A stretch of 35,607 bases of DNA, from positions 24,354 through 59,960 of the forward strand of contig CADEDH010000031.1 of NCBI GenBank assembly GCA_902826025.1, written 5' to 3'. The position numbers and the translations under genes were made by a program. This document shows positions 27,719 through 34,756 of this stretch, one piece after another. Under the pieces are notes generated by a model. The model worked only from the letters and a program-made list of their open reading frames with translations. It did not search any database and had not been told where the DNA came from. Each line of letters begins with the position of its first letter. Position 1 is the stretch's first letter. Source of the stretch: an uncultured Actinomycetes bacterium (GTDB taxonomy: Bacteria > Actinomycetota > Acidimicrobiia > Acidimicrobiales > SZUA-35).

Positions 27719-28702
27719 TCAGCCGTTGAGCCGCTCGGCGACCTCGCCGGCGAGATAGGTGAGGATGAAGTCGGCCCCGGCCCGCTTGATGGATCCCAGC
27801 ACCTCCAGCGCCGCGGCGTCGCCGTCGATCCAGCCGTTGGCGGCGGCCGCCTTGAGCATGGCGTACTCCCCGCTCACGTGATAGGCGGCCAGAGGCACGT
27901 CGACCTCGGCCCGGGCCCGGGTGATGATGTCGAGATAGGCCAGGGCCGGCTTGACCATCACCATGTCGGCCCCTTCCGAGATGTCGAGGCGGATCTCCTC
28001 CAACGCCTCGCGGGCGTTGCGCCAGTCCTGCTGGTAGCTCTTGCGGTCGCCGCCACCGGCGATCGTCACGTCCACCGCCTCCCGGAACGGGCCGTAGAGG
28101 GCGCTGGCGTACTTGGCCGAGTAGGCCAGGATCGAGACGTCGGTGTGGTCCTCCTCGTCGAGGGCGTCCCGGATGGCCAACACCTGGCCGTCCATCATCC
28201 CCGAGGGGGCCACGATGTCGGCTCCGGCCCGGGCCTGAGCCAGAGCGGCGTTGGCGTACAGGTCGAGGGTCTCGTCGTTGTCGACCGTGCCGTCGGGGCG
28301 GACAACGCCGCAGTGCCCGTGATCGGTGTACTCGTCGAGGCAGAGGTCGCTCATCAGCACGAGCTCGTCGCCGAAGGCCTGGCGGCACTCCTTGAGAGCG
28401 ACCTGGACGATGCCGTCGGGGTCCCAGGCGCCGGAGCCGATGTCGTCTTTGTGCTCGGGGACCCCGAAGAGGATGACGCCGGGGATGCCGAGGCCGGCCA
28501 GGCGCTTGACCTCGGCCAGGAGCGACGGGATCGTGTGCTGCACCACGCCCGGCATGGACGAGATCGGAACCGGATCGGCGATGCCCTCCCGCACGAACAG
28601 AGGGGCGATCAGGTCGTCGACCGACAGGCGGGTCTCGGCCACCAGTCGGCGCAGGGCCGAGGTGGTACGGAGGCGGCGCGGGCGGCGTTGGGGAAACGAC
28701 AC
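27719..28702 (-). CDS. hemB: Delta-aminolevulinic acid dehydratase / porphobilinogen synthase (HemB)
   Basis: This enzyme condenses two 5-aminolevulinate molecules to porphobilinogen. In the 327-aa product the Schiff-base lysines are K197 (LAYSAKYASALYGPFR) and K251 (MVMVKPALAYLD). The metal site reads DLCLDEYTDHGHCG. Two of the three zinc cysteines of the E. coli type are present and the middle one is Asp, a pattern I recall from other actinobacterial HemB proteins. The GTG start at 28702 is supported by GAAGGA seven bases upstream and by homology starting at once (PQRRPRRLRTTSALRRLV). A 335-base gap separates it from hemD, so it may have its own promoter. Confidence 0.95.
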   Translation of the reverse strand: MSFPQRRPRRLRTTSALRRLVAETRLSVDDLIAPLFVREGIADPVPISSMPGVVQHTIPSLLAEVKRLAGLGIPGVILFGVPEHKDDIGSGAWDPDGIVQVALKECRQAFGDELVLMSDLCLDEYTDHGHCGVVRPDGTVDNDETLDLYANAALAQARAGADIVAPSGMMDGQVLAIRDALDEEDHTDVSILAYSAKYASALYGPFREAVDVTIAGGGDRKSYQQDWRNAREALEEIRLDISEGADMVMVKPALAYLDIITRARAEVDVPLAAYHVSGEYAMLKAAAANGWIDGDAAALEVLGSIKRAGADFILTYLAGEVAERLNG

Positions 28703-29037
28703 GGTGTGGTCCTTCGGTGTGTCGGTGGCCCCGTTCGGGGCCGGTTGACGCCCGCCATCGGGCGCCGGGACGTGATCCTTCCCGGTAGTTCTAGCCGGTT
28801 ACGGTCCGTCCCCGACGAGTTGGCCTCCATCCGTTGCCCTTTCCCCGCCCCCGACCCCCCGTTCTCGGCGCACCAGGCGCGTGAGGAGCCACCGGTGGTG
28901 CGCTCCGCACCGGGTGCGTGGGTGGCCACCGGTGACGCCCGGTGCACCGGGTGTTGGGGTGGCCACGGACCTGGTGTGTCAGGCACCGCCCGTGAGGCCC
29001 TACGCACCGATCTCGAGGGCGAAGGCGCCGCCGCCTC
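28703..29037. other. Gap between hemD and hemB
   Basis: No gene is convincing here. In hemB direction a TAGAAC hexamer about 90 bases before the hemB start could belong to a promoter, but no -35 box is clear. The middle of the stretch is occupied by a GC-rich imperfect repeat described separately. Short frames across it are shadows of hemB in other phases. Confidence 0.5.
28888..28960. repeat. Imperfect direct repeat of about 36 bases in the hemD-hemB gap
   Basis: A unit beginning GCCACCGGTG at 28888 recurs at 28925 (spacing 37). Both continue through a G/C-rich middle to GCACCGGGTG and a GTGGGT or TTGGGGT end. Each contains the self-complementary core CACCGGTG. A third, degenerate copy may follow at about 28961. 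The function is unknown; it may be a local slippage duplication. Confidence 0.4.
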
Positions 29038-29829
29038 TCAGGTGAGGGCGGCGGTCAGGGCGGCGACGAGGCCGGTGGTGGTGTGGTCGTCGGCGGTGAC
29101 GAGGCCGCCCAGGCCCCGCTGGTGGGCCCGGTCGGCGGTGCGGGGGCCGATGCAGGCGGCGACGGGGGGCACGAGGGCCGGGCCGAAGCGGTCGCAGAAC
29201 CGGTCGACGACCGACGGCGAGGTGAAGGCCACGGCATCGGCGCCCGTCAGTCCGTCGGGCAGGGGGGCGCCGGGGGCCGGTGGAGGCAGGTCGGCCAGGC
29301 GGTAGGCGTCGACCCGGTCGACCACCCATCCCCGGGCCCGCAGGCCTGCCACCAGGTCGTCGCCGGCCAACTCGGCCAGGGGTGCCAGGACACGACCCGC
29401 CTCGGGGTCGGGCGGGGCGGGTGGGAAGGCGGCGGCCAGATCGGCGGCCGTGGCCGTGGCCGGGACCAGGTGGGGCTCGACGCCGGCCCGGCGCAGCGCC
29501 TCCGCCGTCGCCGGACCCACCGCCGCCACCCGTACCTGCGCCGGCCAGCCCACCGGAGCGCCCCCGGCTGCCGAAGCGAGGGCGGCCAGGAGAGCCTCGG
29601 CGCCGGCGGCGGAGGTGACGGCGACCCAGGCGTAGCGGTCGAGGTGGGCTACCGCCTCCCGCAGGGCGGCGCCGCCGTCGGCCGGATCGGCCCGGACCAG
29701 GAGGGGTACCAAAACGGGCACGGCGCCCTGCTGGCGCAGGGCGGCGGCCAAGGGTCCGGCGTCGCCCTCGGCCCGGCACACCACCACCCGTCGACCGGCC
29801 AGCGGCCGGGGGTCAGCGTCGGGCGCCAC
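29038..29829 (-). CDS. hemD: Uroporphyrinogen-III synthase (HemD)
   Basis: This enzyme closes and inverts hydroxymethylbilane to uroporphyrinogen III. The product is about 263 aa, with the two-lobed layout of this poorly conserved family. The first lobe begins LAGRRVVVCRAEGDAGPLA and has WVAVTSAAGAEALL and RVAAVGPATAEALRRAGV. The second has DAVAFTSPSVVDRF and VAACIGPRTADRAHQRGL. Assignment also rests on the rex-hemA-hemC-hemD order. The start is uncertain: GTG at 29829 is the first in-frame start codon before the conserved region, without a good ribosome binding site. The frame stays open upstream through two repeat elements. Confidence 0.87.
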   Translation of the reverse strand: MAPDADPRPLAGRRVVVCRAEGDAGPLAAALRQQGAVPVLVPLLVRADPADGGAALREAVAHLDRYAWVAVTSAAGAEALLAALASAAGGAPVGWPAQVRVAAVGPATAEALRRAGVEPHLVPATATAADLAAAFPPAPPDPEAGRVLAPLAELAGDDLVAGLRARGWVVDRVDAYRLADLPPPAPGAPLPDGLTGADAVAFTSPSVVDRFCDRFGPALVPPVAACIGPRTADRAHQRGLGGLVTADDHTTTGLVAALTAALT

Positions 29830-29860
29830 CGTCGCCGTGACCGTCGCCCGTCCCCCGCCG

Positions 29861-29910
29861 TGCAATCTGTGGCGCCGGCGCGCAAAATACAGCACCACGC
29901 GCCACAGTTC
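29861..29910. repeat. Palindromic 50-base repeat, copy 1 (hemC-hemD gap)
   Basis: This copy has perfect 9-base inverted arms, CTGTGGCGC (29867-29875) and GCGCCACAG (29899-29907), around GGCGCGCAAAATACAG. It matches copy 2 at 44 of 50 positions with a 72-base period. It may be a dispersed extragenic palindromic element; genome-wide copies could not be checked. Confidence 0.65.
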
Positions 29911-29932
29911 GCCAGACGGGTCGCCGGACCGG

Positions 29933-29982
29933 TGCGATCTGTGGCACCAGCGCGCAAAATCCAGCGCCACACGCCACAGTTC
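29933..29982. repeat. Palindromic 50-base repeat, copy 2 (hemC-hemD gap)
   Basis: This is the second copy, with 7-base arms CTGTGGC (29939-29945) and GCCACAG (29973-29979) and the shared core GCGCGCAAAAT. The six differences from copy 1 break the two inner pairs of the stem without compensation. Together the copies fill most of the 179-base hemC-hemD gap. Confidence 0.65.
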
Positions 29983-30008
29983 CCGGGTGGGAGCGGTGGC
30001 GGGCGCGG

Positions 30009-30914
30009 TCAGGCGTGGGCACCGCCGGGGGCGGCGTCGCCGGCCAGCGCCGACCGGAGACGGCGGGCCAGGGACCGGCCCGGATCGGCGCCGGGCAGGT
30101 CGATGATCTCGGCCCGCTGCAGGCTCCCACCGTCGGCGTCGGCCAGGACGCCCCGGATCGTCAGCTTGCCGTCGGCGTCGGCCACAGCGTGGGCACCGGC
30201 CGGCAGGTTGCAGTCTCCCCCCAGCTCCACCAGGAACGACCGCTCGGCCGTTACCGCCACCTCGGTCGGCCCGTGGTTGACGGCGGCCAGCCGCTCGATG
30301 GTGGCCTCGTCGCCGGCCCGGCACTCCACGGCCAACGCCCCCTGGCCTACCTGGGGCACGAACCGTTCGGGGTCGAGCGCCTCGGTGACCTCGGGCTGCT
30401 CGCCCAGCCGCTCCAGGGCGACGGCCGCCATGACCAGGGCCCCGCACGCCGGGAGCTGGGCCAGGCGGGTGCCGATGTTGCCCCGCAGGCCGATGATCTC
30501 CAGGTCGGGCCGCAGGTCGAGCAGGAGGGCCCGGCGCCGGGCCGAGCCGGTGGCTACGGTGGCCCCCTCCGGCAGGCCGGCCAGGCGGGACCCGACGAGG
30601 CAGTCGTGCACTGTTCCCCGCTCGGGGAAGGCCGCGATCACGAGCCCCTCGGGGGTGATGGCCTGGAGGTCCTTCGCCGAGTGGACGGCCAGATCGGCCC
30701 GACCGGCCAGCACCAGCTGCTGGATCTCCTTGGAGAACGCCCCCTTGCCCCCGATCTCGCTGATCGAGCGCTGGAGGTCGAGGTCGGCCGAGGTGTCGGC
30801 CGCCACCAGCTCGACGGTGAGGGCAGGGTCGGCCGCCCGGAGCAGGGCGGCGACATGCTCCGCCTGCCACAGGGCGAGTGGGCTCCGACGGGTGGCGATG
30901 CGCAGCGTGGTCAC
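30009..30914 (-). CDS. hemC: Porphobilinogen deaminase / hydroxymethylbilane synthase (HemC)
   Basis: This enzyme polymerises four porphobilinogens into hydroxymethylbilane, using a covalently bound dipyrromethane cofactor. In the 301-aa product the cofactor cysteine is C235 in LGGDCNLPAGAHA. The N-terminal RIATRRSPLALWQA and GGKGAFSKEIQQLVLAGRAD are family signatures, and the catalytic Asp is in HSAKDLQ. ATGSARRRALLLDLRPDLEI supplies the arginines that bind substrate acids. The GTG start at 30914 overlaps the hemA stop by four bases (GTGA), so hemA and hemC are translationally coupled. Confidence 0.96.
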   Translation of the reverse strand: MTTLRIATRRSPLALWQAEHVAALLRAADPALTVELVAADTSADLDLQRSISEIGGKGAFSKEIQQLVLAGRADLAVHSAKDLQAITPEGLVIAAFPERGTVHDCLVGSRLAGLPEGATVATGSARRRALLLDLRPDLEIIGLRGNIGTRLAQLPACGALVMAAVALERLGEQPEVTEALDPERFVPQVGQGALAVECRAGDEATIERLAAVNHGPTEVAVTAERSFLVELGGDCNLPAGAHAVADADGKLTIRGVLADADGGSLQRAEIIDLPGADPGRSLARRLRSALAGDAAPGGAHA

Positions 30915-32167
30915 TGCTCGAACAGCTCCCGCAGCGCCTCCACCAGACGATCGCCCTTGGCCGTGCCCGCCGCCTCACGCAGGGCGACGGTGGGGTGATG
31001 GAGGATCTTGGCCACGATGGAGCGGGAGATCGCCTCCACAGTGGCCCGGTCGGCGTCGGTCATCACCGCCAGTTTGGCGGCATATCGATCCAACTCGGCG
31101 CTTCGGATCCCATCGGCCCAGCCGTGGAGACCGGCGATCACGGGCGCCGCCTGACGGGCGGTGGTGGCGGTCTGGTAGCGGCCGAGCTCCCGTTCGATGA
31201 CCGTCCGGACCGCCCCCACCTGGGCCTGACGGGCCTCCAGGCCCTGGTTGGCGAAGTGCTGGAGCTCGGCCAGCTCGATCAACTCCACCCCCGCCAGCTC
31301 AGCCGCCTCGGCCGGAACGTCACGGGGTTGGGCCAGGTCGAGGACGATCAGGTGCCGACGCCCGCCAGCGGTTGCGGAAGCCAGAGCATCGACGCCGATC
31401 ACGGGCTCGGCCGCTCCGGTGGCGGAGATCACCACGTCGGCTTGGGCCAGGGCCGCATCGAGCTCGGTGAAGGGCACCGTCCGGCCGCCGATGCGGGCCA
31501 CCAGCTCGTCGGCCCGCTCCGGGGTCCGGTTGGTGACGATCAGGCTCACCGGGTACTTGCGGGCCAGGGCGGCGGCCACGTCGGCCCCCAGCTCGCCGAC
31601 CCCCACCACCAGGGCGGTGGCCGTGCCCAGCTCGGGCCGGCGCTCGGCCAGCAGCGACACCGCAACGTGACCCAGCGACGCCGTGCTGCGACCGATATCG
31701 GTGTCGGTGCGGACCTTCTTGCCGCTCTCCACCGCCCGCTGGAACAGGAGATTGAGCACCGGCCCGGTGGCGCCACCGGTGCGGGCCAACTCCCAGGCCC
31801 GGCTGACCTGGCCCAGGATCTCGTGCTCTCCCAGCACGAGGGAGTCGAGCCCCGCCGTCACCTCGAACAGGTGGCGGGCCGCTTCGTTGTGGTAGTGGGC
31901 GTAGAGGTAGGGGTCGAAGGCGTCGGGATCGACCCCGGTGAGGCGGGCCAGCACGTCGCGCAGGTCGCGGAAGCCGTCATGGAAACGCTCGGCGTCGGCG
32001 TAGAACTCGGTGCGATTGCAGGTGGAGAGGACCACCGCCTCGTTCAGCACCTCGCTGACCAGGGCCTCCTTGAGCACCAGGGCGAGTTCGTCGGCCGGGA
32101 ACGTCAGCTGGCCCAGCATCTCGGGCGGTGTTGTGCGGTGGTTAACGCCAACGGCGATAACGGTCAT
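30911..32167 (-). CDS. hemA: Glutamyl-tRNA reductase (HemA)
   Basis: This is the first committed enzyme of the C5 heme pathway; it reduces glutamyl-tRNA to glutamate-1-semialdehyde with NADPH. In the 418-aa product the catalytic Cys lies in VVLSTCNRTEFYAD. LDSLVLGEHEILGQV and ESGKKVRTDTDIG are strong family motifs. The NADPH fold reads ALVVGVGELGADVA. The ATG at 32167 has AGGGAG six bases upstream. The 156-base gap to rex holds a 32-codon frame (32262-32164) whose stop overlaps the hemA ATG, a possible leader peptide that I do not annotate as a gene. Confidence 0.96.
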   Translation of the reverse strand: MTVIAVGVNHRTTPPEMLGQLTFPADELALVLKEALVSEVLNEAVVLSTCNRTEFYADAERFHDGFRDLRDVLARLTGVDPDAFDPYLYAHYHNEAARHLFEVTAGLDSLVLGEHEILGQVSRAWELARTGGATGPVLNLLFQRAVESGKKVRTDTDIGRSTASLGHVAVSLLAERRPELGTATALVVGVGELGADVAAALARKYPVSLIVTNRTPERADELVARIGGRTVPFTELDAALAQADVVISATGAAEPVIGVDALASATAGGRRHLIVLDLAQPRDVPAEAAELAGVELIELAELQHFANQGLEARQAQVGAVRTVIERELGRYQTATTARQAAPVIAGLHGWADGIRSAELDRYAAKLAVMTDADRATVEAISRSIVAKILHHPTVALREAAGTAKGDRLVEALRELFEQ

Positions 32168-32323
32168 CGTCGACTCCCTGCCGTGACCGGGCCGAGATCG
32201 TCCGTCAGGCGTGGTTGATAGCTTCGCAGCTGCTGGGCGGAAACAACCACCCCGGCGCCCATGATCGTGGTCACGTTGCCCTCCGAGGCAGGGTCCGAGG
32301 TCCATCGGCGGCCGGGGGGAAGG

Positions 32324-32992
32324 TCATGAGGTCTCCAGTGGAACGCCGACGCCGGTGCTGGAGGCCAGCCCCCGCTGCTGATAGAAGCTGAGGATCTGCA
32401 GCTCAGTAGCCAGATCGACCCGCCGCACCACCACCTGGTCGGGCACGGCGATGGGGTGGGCGGTGAAGTTCAGGATTGACGTCACACCCGCCGCCACCAG
32501 GGCGTCGGCCACTTCCTGGGCCGCTTCGGCCGGGGTGGCGATCACGCCGACGGCGACTGACCGCTCCCGTACCAGGGCGGCCAGGCGGCTCACCGGGTGG
32601 ACCTCGATCCCCGACACGGAGGTGCCGGCCTTGGCCGGGTCGTTGTCGAGGAGGAGCCGGATGGGGAACCCCCGCTCGGCCAGCCCGGTGTAGTTGGCCA
32701 GGGCCCGACCCAGGTTGCCGGCGCCCACCACGGCCACCGGCCACTCCTGGTTGAGGCCGAGCTCCACGCTGATCTCGAACACCAGGTACTTCACGTCGTA
32801 GCCCACGCCCCGGGTGCCGGTGATGCCCAGCGAAGCGAGGTCGCGCCGCACGGTGGCCGAGTTGACCCCCACCCGCTCGGCCAGGTGGTCCGACGACACC
32901 GTGGAGGTGTCGGCAGCCGCCAGCTCGACCAGCGAGCGCAGATAGGCCGGTAGTCGGCCCACGGTGGCGGCAGAGATGGCCCCGGAGCTCAC
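32324..32992 (-). CDS. rex: Redox-sensing transcriptional repressor Rex
   Basis: This is a dimeric DNA-binding repressor that senses NADH/NAD+. In the 222-aa product the N-terminal winged helix (about residues 12-75) contains LAERVGVNSATVRRDLASLG, the recognition helix region. GTRGVGYDV follows, and the NAD-binding Rossmann motif is VVGAGNLGRAL with GAGNLG at 90-95. The C-terminal swapped helix includes LQILSFYQQ. The GTG start at 32992 has no ribosome binding site but sits six bases after a -10 box, so the mRNA is probably leaderless. Likely targets in this window are its own operon and the bc/nuo series. Confidence 0.95.
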   Translation of the reverse strand: MSSGAISAATVGRLPAYLRSLVELAAADTSTVSSDHLAERVGVNSATVRRDLASLGITGTRGVGYDVKYLVFEISVELGLNQEWPVAVVGAGNLGRALANYTGLAERGFPIRLLLDNDPAKAGTSVSGIEVHPVSRLAALVRERSVAVGVIATPAEAAQEVADALVAAGVTSILNFTAHPIAVPDQVVVRRVDLATELQILSFYQQRGLASSTGVGVPLETS

Positions 32993-32998
32993 CGTTCG

Positions 32999-33028
32999 AG
33001 GCTAGGGAACCGGAGGCCCGGTTCACAA
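32999..33028 (-). promoter_or_regulatory. Leaderless promoter of rex-hem with a Rex half-site
   Basis: On the minus strand TTGTGA (33028-33023) and TAGCCT (33004-32999) are separated by 18 bases. The rex GTG begins six bases after the -10 box, so transcription would start at the start codon. The -35 box is part of TTGTGAA, one full half of a Rex operator; the other half is not recognisable at the normal spacing. Autoregulation is therefore possible but weakly supported. Confidence 0.5.
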
Positions 33029-33044
33029 GTGCACGAGCGTGCTT

Positions 33045-34520
33045 TCACCGGAGGTGGCGCCGCCGGAGCTTGCCGCCGAGCCCTTCGGGCAGCCCCTCTC
33101 GCACCTCTACCCGCCGCGGCACCTTGTAGCGGGCCAGCTGGCTCCGGCAGTGCTCTATCAGCCCGTCCACGTCGATCGTTCGGCCCTCAGCCGCCACCAC
33201 GTGGGCCACCACCGCCTCGCCGGTGTCGGGATCGGCCTCGCTCACCACCCCGGCCGCCGACACGTCGGGATGGAGGACCAGCACCTCCTCCACCTCGCCG
33301 GGAAACACGTTGAAGCCCGACACGATGATCAGGTCTTTCACCCGGTCGACGACGGCCAGATGGCCGTGCTCGTCGACGATGGCCACGTCACCGGTGTGGA
33401 GCCAGCCCTCGGCGTCCCGCCGATCGTCCAGCGGGGCACCGGCCGGGCGGAAGTAGCCGGGTGACACCATCGGGCCCCGCACCAACACCTCGCCCGGGTC
33501 GCCCACCAGCACGTCGACCCCGTCGTTGTCCACCAGACGAGCCTCGACGCCGGCCACGAGGCCGCCCACGGTGCCGGCCGGGGCACCGGGGCGGCCCAGC
33601 GTGGTGGCCACCACGGCGCAGGTCTCGGTGAGGCCGTAGCCTTCGTCCAGGCGGAGGCCAAGGCGGTCACCCACCGCCCGGTGCAGCTCGCCCGTCAGCC
33701 GGGCCGCCCCCGACAGGGCGATCCGCACCGACGTGAACTGTTCGGGGGTCACGTCGGGATGGTGGGCCAGCGCCCGCCACAGGGTGGGTGGGCCGGCCAG
33801 GATCGTCACCTGATGGGTGGCGGTGAGCACTGCCACCTGCTGGGGACTGCGGTAGTCGTCGAGCACCAGCGTGGCCCCCATGGCCAGGCTCAGGTTGACC
33901 ACGGCGTTGAGGCCGAACACGTGAAACAAGGGGATGACGGCCAGGCCCACGTGACCGACCCCGGCCAGCTCCACGGGGAGGGCCAGCATGGCCCGGAGGC
34001 TGGCATCGAGGTTGGTGTGGGTCAGCACGGCTGGTTTCGGCCCACCGGCGGTGCCGCTGGTGGACAGCAGGAGGGCCGGGGTGTCGGGGTCGACCCCGGC
34101 CACCGGGGCGGCCTCGACGTCGCTCCACGCCGCCGGATCGAGGCGGAGGTCGACCCATCGGGTCTGTTCGGCCACCAGCGCAGCCCAGGCCGCCTCACCG
34201 GACGGTGACACCAGCACGGCGTCGGGGTCGACCGCCGCCAGCTCCCGGGACAGCTCGGCCGGGGGCGACAGGGGGTTCACCGGGGCCACCACTGCACCCG
34301 CTCCCACCAGGGCCAACTCGGCCAGCACGACCGTCTCGTCGTTGCCCGCCAGCACCGCTACCCGCTGGCCCGGGCCGATGCCGGCGGCGGCCAGACCGCC
34401 CCGCCAGCGGGCCGCCCGCTCGGCCAGCTCGCCGTAGGTCAGCAGCCGGGAGCCGCACACCAGCGCCAGGTGATGGGGGGGATGGCTGAGCAGTCGATCG
34501 GCCAGGTTCACGGGTGGCAT
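33045..34520 (-). CDS. AMP-binding acyl-CoA synthetase-like enzyme
   Basis: This is a class I adenylate-forming enzyme, probably activating a fatty or other carboxylic acid to its CoA thioester; the substrate cannot be read from sequence. In the 491-aa product the ATP-binding loop is STSGTAGGPKPAVLTH (starting about residue 153). The acyl-site region is IPLFHVFGLNA, followed by GYGLTETCAVV, the hinge-side GWLHTGDVAIVDEHG, and the DRVKDLIIVSGFNVFPGEVE signature. The catalytic Lys is K484 in GGKLRRRHLR. The ATG at 34520 lacks a strong ribosome binding site. It lies 52 bases upstream of rex on the same strand but probably is not part of the rex transcript. Confidence 0.9.
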   Translation of the reverse strand: MPPVNLADRLLSHPPHHLALVCGSRLLTYGELAERAARWRGGLAAAGIGPGQRVAVLAGNDETVVLAELALVGAGAVVAPVNPLSPPAELSRELAAVDPDAVLVSPSGEAAWAALVAEQTRWVDLRLDPAAWSDVEAAPVAGVDPDTPALLLSTSGTAGGPKPAVLTHTNLDASLRAMLALPVELAGVGHVGLAVIPLFHVFGLNAVVNLSLAMGATLVLDDYRSPQQVAVLTATHQVTILAGPPTLWRALAHHPDVTPEQFTSVRIALSGAARLTGELHRAVGDRLGLRLDEGYGLTETCAVVATTLGRPGAPAGTVGGLVAGVEARLVDNDGVDVLVGDPGEVLVRGPMVSPGYFRPAGAPLDDRRDAEGWLHTGDVAIVDEHGHLAVVDRVKDLIIVSGFNVFPGEVEEVLVLHPDVSAAGVVSEADPDTGEAVVAHVVAAEGRTIDVDGLIEHCRSQLARYKVPRRVEVREGLPEGLGGKLRRRHLR

Positions 34521-34756
34521 TTCAGCACAGTGACCGGCCAGGTGCGCTGCCGCCTCCGACCTGCCGGTTTGGGACGGTTTCCCGGTGGGAGCGCCGGGAG
34601 GACGGCCTAGCTTGGGGCAGGTTGGCCAGGGCGGTGGCAACACAACGGAGCCGGCACGGAGCTGGACGGCGACCTCCGGGGTGAAGCCTGTGCCCTGGCG
34701 CGAGGCAGGATGGACGTGCCGGAGAAGGGCTCGAACACGATGACGAGGGAGCGGTA
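34521..34756. other. Divergent gap between acyl-CoA synthetase and EspG-like gene
   Basis: This 236-base gap lies between two genes transcribed apart, so promoters for both should lie here. A TAGCTT hexamer at 34608-34613 resembles the -10 box of rex, but no matching -35 is clear. AGGGAG at 34746-34751 is the ribosome binding site of the plus-strand gene. I see no repeat or RNA element. Confidence 0.45.

Noticed and set aside
28609-29007. 132-codon minus-strand frame before hemB
   Set aside because: Its end is hemB read in another phase and the rest is repeat-rich gap sequence without a family signature.
29861-29982. CRISPR array
   Set aside because: Only two diverged copies with one 22-base interval and no cas genes; the units are palindromic extragenic repeats.
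29830-30978. N-terminal extension of hemD through the repeats into hemC
   Set aside because: The frame is a shadow of hemC beyond 30,009 and translated palindromic repeats before it. HemD homology begins only at LAGRRVVVC.
33017-33040. Full Rex operator in front of rex
   Set aside because: Only one half (TTGTGAA) is present; the second half at the required spacing has no match, so only a half-site is reported.
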